From Cupriavidus necator (GTDB lineage: Bacteria > Pseudomonadota > Gammaproteobacteria > Burkholderiales > Burkholderiaceae), in contig CP074386.1 of assembly GCA_022041995.1 (NCBI GenBank), positions 124,001-188,000 on the forward strand: DNA of 64,000 nucleotides. Direction: 5' to 3'. Within the stretch, counting starts at the first letter, position 1, and each line of letters starts with the position of its first letter. Below, piece after piece: positions 62,413 through 64,000 of the stretch. Below the pieces are notes generated by a model that saw only the letters and a program-made list of their open reading frames with translations, was not told where the DNA came from and did not search any database. Position numbers and translations under genes: made by a program.

Positions 62413-62640
62413 TATCGACCGCCAAAGATCGGGAATTCTAGCGGATCACGGCGGAAATCGGCGAAAGTCATACCCACAAAGGACTTCAGGCAAATTTGGC
62501 AGCCTTGAGAAACCCGCAATGGAATGAACGCGTCCCACCCGTGAACGAAAGCGAAGTAAGGTGGATCCTCACGGGCCAACGGCATCGATGTGCCCAAGTG
62601 GAAAATGCACGCATTTCCAGGCAACCGGAGGATCCACAGA

Positions 62641-63452
62641 TGAATGCTACGCCAGTTGGAATCGACATTGCGAAGAATGTGTTTCAGGTGCACTACGTCG
62701 ACGCGCAGACAGGTGAGATCGTGAACAGGCCGATCAAACGTGCTCAGTTTCTCGAGCACTTCGCGAATCGCGCGCCGTGCCTGATTGGCATGGAAGCATG
62801 CGGTAGCGCGCATCACTGGGCTCGGCAACTGACGAAGATGGGCCACGAGGTCAGACTGATGCCCGCGCAGTTCGTGAAGGCCTTCAACATCCGCAACAAG
62901 AGTGATGCGGCAGACGCGAAGGCAATCTGGCTGGCGGTACAGCAGCCGTGCAAGGCGGTGGCAATAAAGACGGAGATGCAACAGGCGGTGCTGATGATGC
63001 ACCGTCAGCGAGAGCAACTGGTAAAGTTCCGCACGATGCAGATCAACGGGCTGCGCGGGATGCTGGTCGAGTTCGGCGAAGCGATGGGCAAAGGCCGCAG
63101 CGCGCTGGGCAAGGCAATTCCGGATGCGCTTACGCGCGTCGAAGAGTGTCTGCCGAAGGTCCTGATTGATACGCTACGCGAACAGTGGGCGCGGATTGAA
63201 AAGATGGACGAAGAAATCGTGACGATCGAGAGGCGGTTGCGCGAGTGGAAGAAGGAAGACAAGGCAGTAAAGGCGATCATCGAGATTCCGGGCGTGGGCC
63301 TGCTGACGGCGACGGCTGCGGTCGCGATGATCGGAGATCCGAAGGCGTTCAGATCGGGGCGTGAGTTTGCGGCCTGGGTCGGAATTGAGAGGTGGCGCCG
63401 GAAATTCGGACAGTCGGATAAATGGAAGAGCTGGGGTCTGAGCCGGCCATAA
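62641..63452 (+). pseudogene. IS110-family transposase truncated at its C-terminus
   Basis: The ATG at 62641 follows GGAGG (MNATPVGIDIAKNVFQVHYVD). DEDD-type residues: Asp in GIDIAK, Glu in LIGMEACGSAHHWARQL, Asp pair in NKSDAADAKAIW. The second domain begins (AIIEIPGVGLLTATAAVAMIGDPKAFRSGREFAAWVGI), but after AAWVGI the IS3 element starts at about 63393, removing the Ser-containing end of the Tnp20-type domain. Not functional. Confidence 0.8.
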
Positions 63453-63477
63453 TGGCGGGCAGAAAGGACCTCAGAAG

Positions 63478-63785
63478 ATGACGAAACGAAGCAGGCGAAC
63501 CCACTCGGCGGGGTTGAAGGCGAAGGTAGCCCTGGCGGCCCTCAAGGGCGAAAAGACGCTGGCGGAGCTGGCCCAGCAGTACGACGTGCACCCCAGCCAG
63601 ATCACAGCGTGGAAGCAGCAGTTGGTGGAGCATGCCGCGGACCTGTTCGGCGGTGGCAAGGAAAGTGGGGCGAGCCGCCGGTGGATTTGAAGGTGCTGCA
63701 CGCCAAGATCGGCCAGTTGGCGCTGGAGAACGATTTTTTGTCCGGCGCGCTCAGCAAGGCCGGCCTGCTGAGCGCAAAGCGATGA
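63478..63785 (+). pseudogene. IS3-family orfA with a frameshift
   Basis: MTKRSRRTHSAGLKAKVALAALKGEKTLAELAQQYDVHPSQITAWKQQLVEHAADLFGGG is the IS3 orfA helix-turn-helix. The frame stops at 63690, but a one-base shift near 63672 continues into the leucine-zipper-like end VDLKVLHAKIGQLALENDFLSGALSKAGLLSAKR with its TGA at 63783-63785, overlapping the orfB ATG. Confidence 0.75.
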
Positions 63786-64000
63786 TCGACCGCGAGCACG
63801 CGCTGCCGGTGAGCCGGCAGGTCAAGCTGGTGGGCATCGCCCGGTCCAGCGCGTACTACCAGCCGCAACCGGTCAGCGAGGCAGATCTGAAGCTGATGCG
63901 CCGCATCGACGAACTGCATCTGGAGCATCCCTTCGCGGGGGCTCGCATGCTGGCGCGCCTGCTGCGCCGGGAAGGCATCCAGGTCGGTCGCCGGCACGTG
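63782..64000 (+). CDS. IS3-family orfB (5' part)
   Basis: 73 codons to the window edge: MIDREHALPVSRQVKLVGIARSSAYYQPQPVSEADLKLMRRIDELHLEHPFAGARMLARLLRREGIQVGRRHV. This is the N-terminal HTH_21 region of IS3 integrase-type transposases (HPFAGARMLARLLRREG). ATG overlaps the orfA stop (ATGA). The catalytic DDE domain lies beyond the window. Confidence 0.8.
   Translation, partial: MIDREHALPVSRQVKLVGIARSSAYYQPQPVSEADLKLMRRIDELHLEHPFAGARMLARLLRREGIQVGRRHV

Larger units (their letters stand above)
63393..64000 (+). mobile_element. IS3-family element, running off the window
   Basis: The probable left end TGGCGCCGGAAATTCGGACA lies at 63393, within the IS110 gene. orfA (63478 on) and orfB (63782 on) follow in the usual order. 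The right end is outside the window. Confidence 0.65.

Noticed and set aside
1..64000. CRISPR arrays
   Set aside because: No regularly spaced short direct repeats were seen; repeats found are IS copies, gene duplications or operators.

Overview
The window looks like accessory DNA of a GC-rich betaproteobacterium of the Burkholderiales (Cupriavidus, Ralstonia or Burkholderia type), most likely a megaplasmid or a genomic island with plasmid and ICE genes. Pointers are two KfrA-type proteins, H-NS-like proteins with the TWxGxGxxPxW motif, an HU protein with a Lys/Ala-rich tail, an SbcCD-like pair beside an AcaB/DUF1845-like protein and a bactofilin, and a very dense load of insertion sequences. 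These are recognitions from sequence patterns, not database hits.

Layout. 0-3.1 kb: H-NS-like and KfrA-like genes with a duplicated junction and a 172-bp Tn3-type MITE. 3.3-6.5 kb: an orphan protein, an IS end, ISAzo13 copy A and a Doc-type toxin-antitoxin pair. 6.7-14.1 kb: a module flanked by direct repeats that carry the start of a Tn3-type tnpA. It holds an operon of 2OG-Fe(II) oxygenase, an unannotated 50-codon ORF and a TOTE-type primase-helicase, plus a HigBA-like pair. 14.1-20.5 kb: a 1.7-kb IS, two small orphan loci, a metallophosphoesterase, a frameshifted DnaJ fused to a nucleotidyltransferase-like domain, and a class II-shaped tRNA with a CAU anticodon. 20.7-29.6 kb: ISAzo13 copy B, a VapBC pair, a ligD remnant and a four-element nested IS (ISAzo13 containing an IS50-like IS4 element containing IS701 plus IS5 in tandem).

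29.7-42.4 kb: a plasmid/ICE-like block, mostly on the minus strand. It has an SbcC-like ATPase, its coupled upstream gene, an SbcD-like gene split by a group II intron, and several small orphan genes whose leaders carry hairpins and a repeated palindromic element. A short plus-strand cluster (AcaB-like, membrane protein, bactofilin) ends at a terminator. 42.5-49.5 kb: an IS4 fragment, a second group II intron interrupted by an ISL3 element with a passenger gene, a serine-recombinase cassette whose recombinase is fused in frame to an IS transposase, and an rpoD-like N-terminal fragment. 49.7-55.0 kb: a decayed SWIM-SNF2 helicase plus DUF6880-like pair, the latter hit by IS5. 55.1-58.8 kb: a Tn4651-type resolution module (TnpS, TnpT and the intergenic region between them) with half a tnpA. 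59.1-64 kb: a degenerate tyrosine recombinase, the HU gene and a pile-up of IS630, IS5-like, IS110 and IS3 fragments.

Several modules could work as units: the oxygenase/TOTE operon (candidate conflict system), three toxin-antitoxin pairs, and the SbcCD-like block. Many other genes carry single-nucleotide frameshifts, which means either decay after transfer or residual base-calling errors; the reading frames alone cannot separate these.
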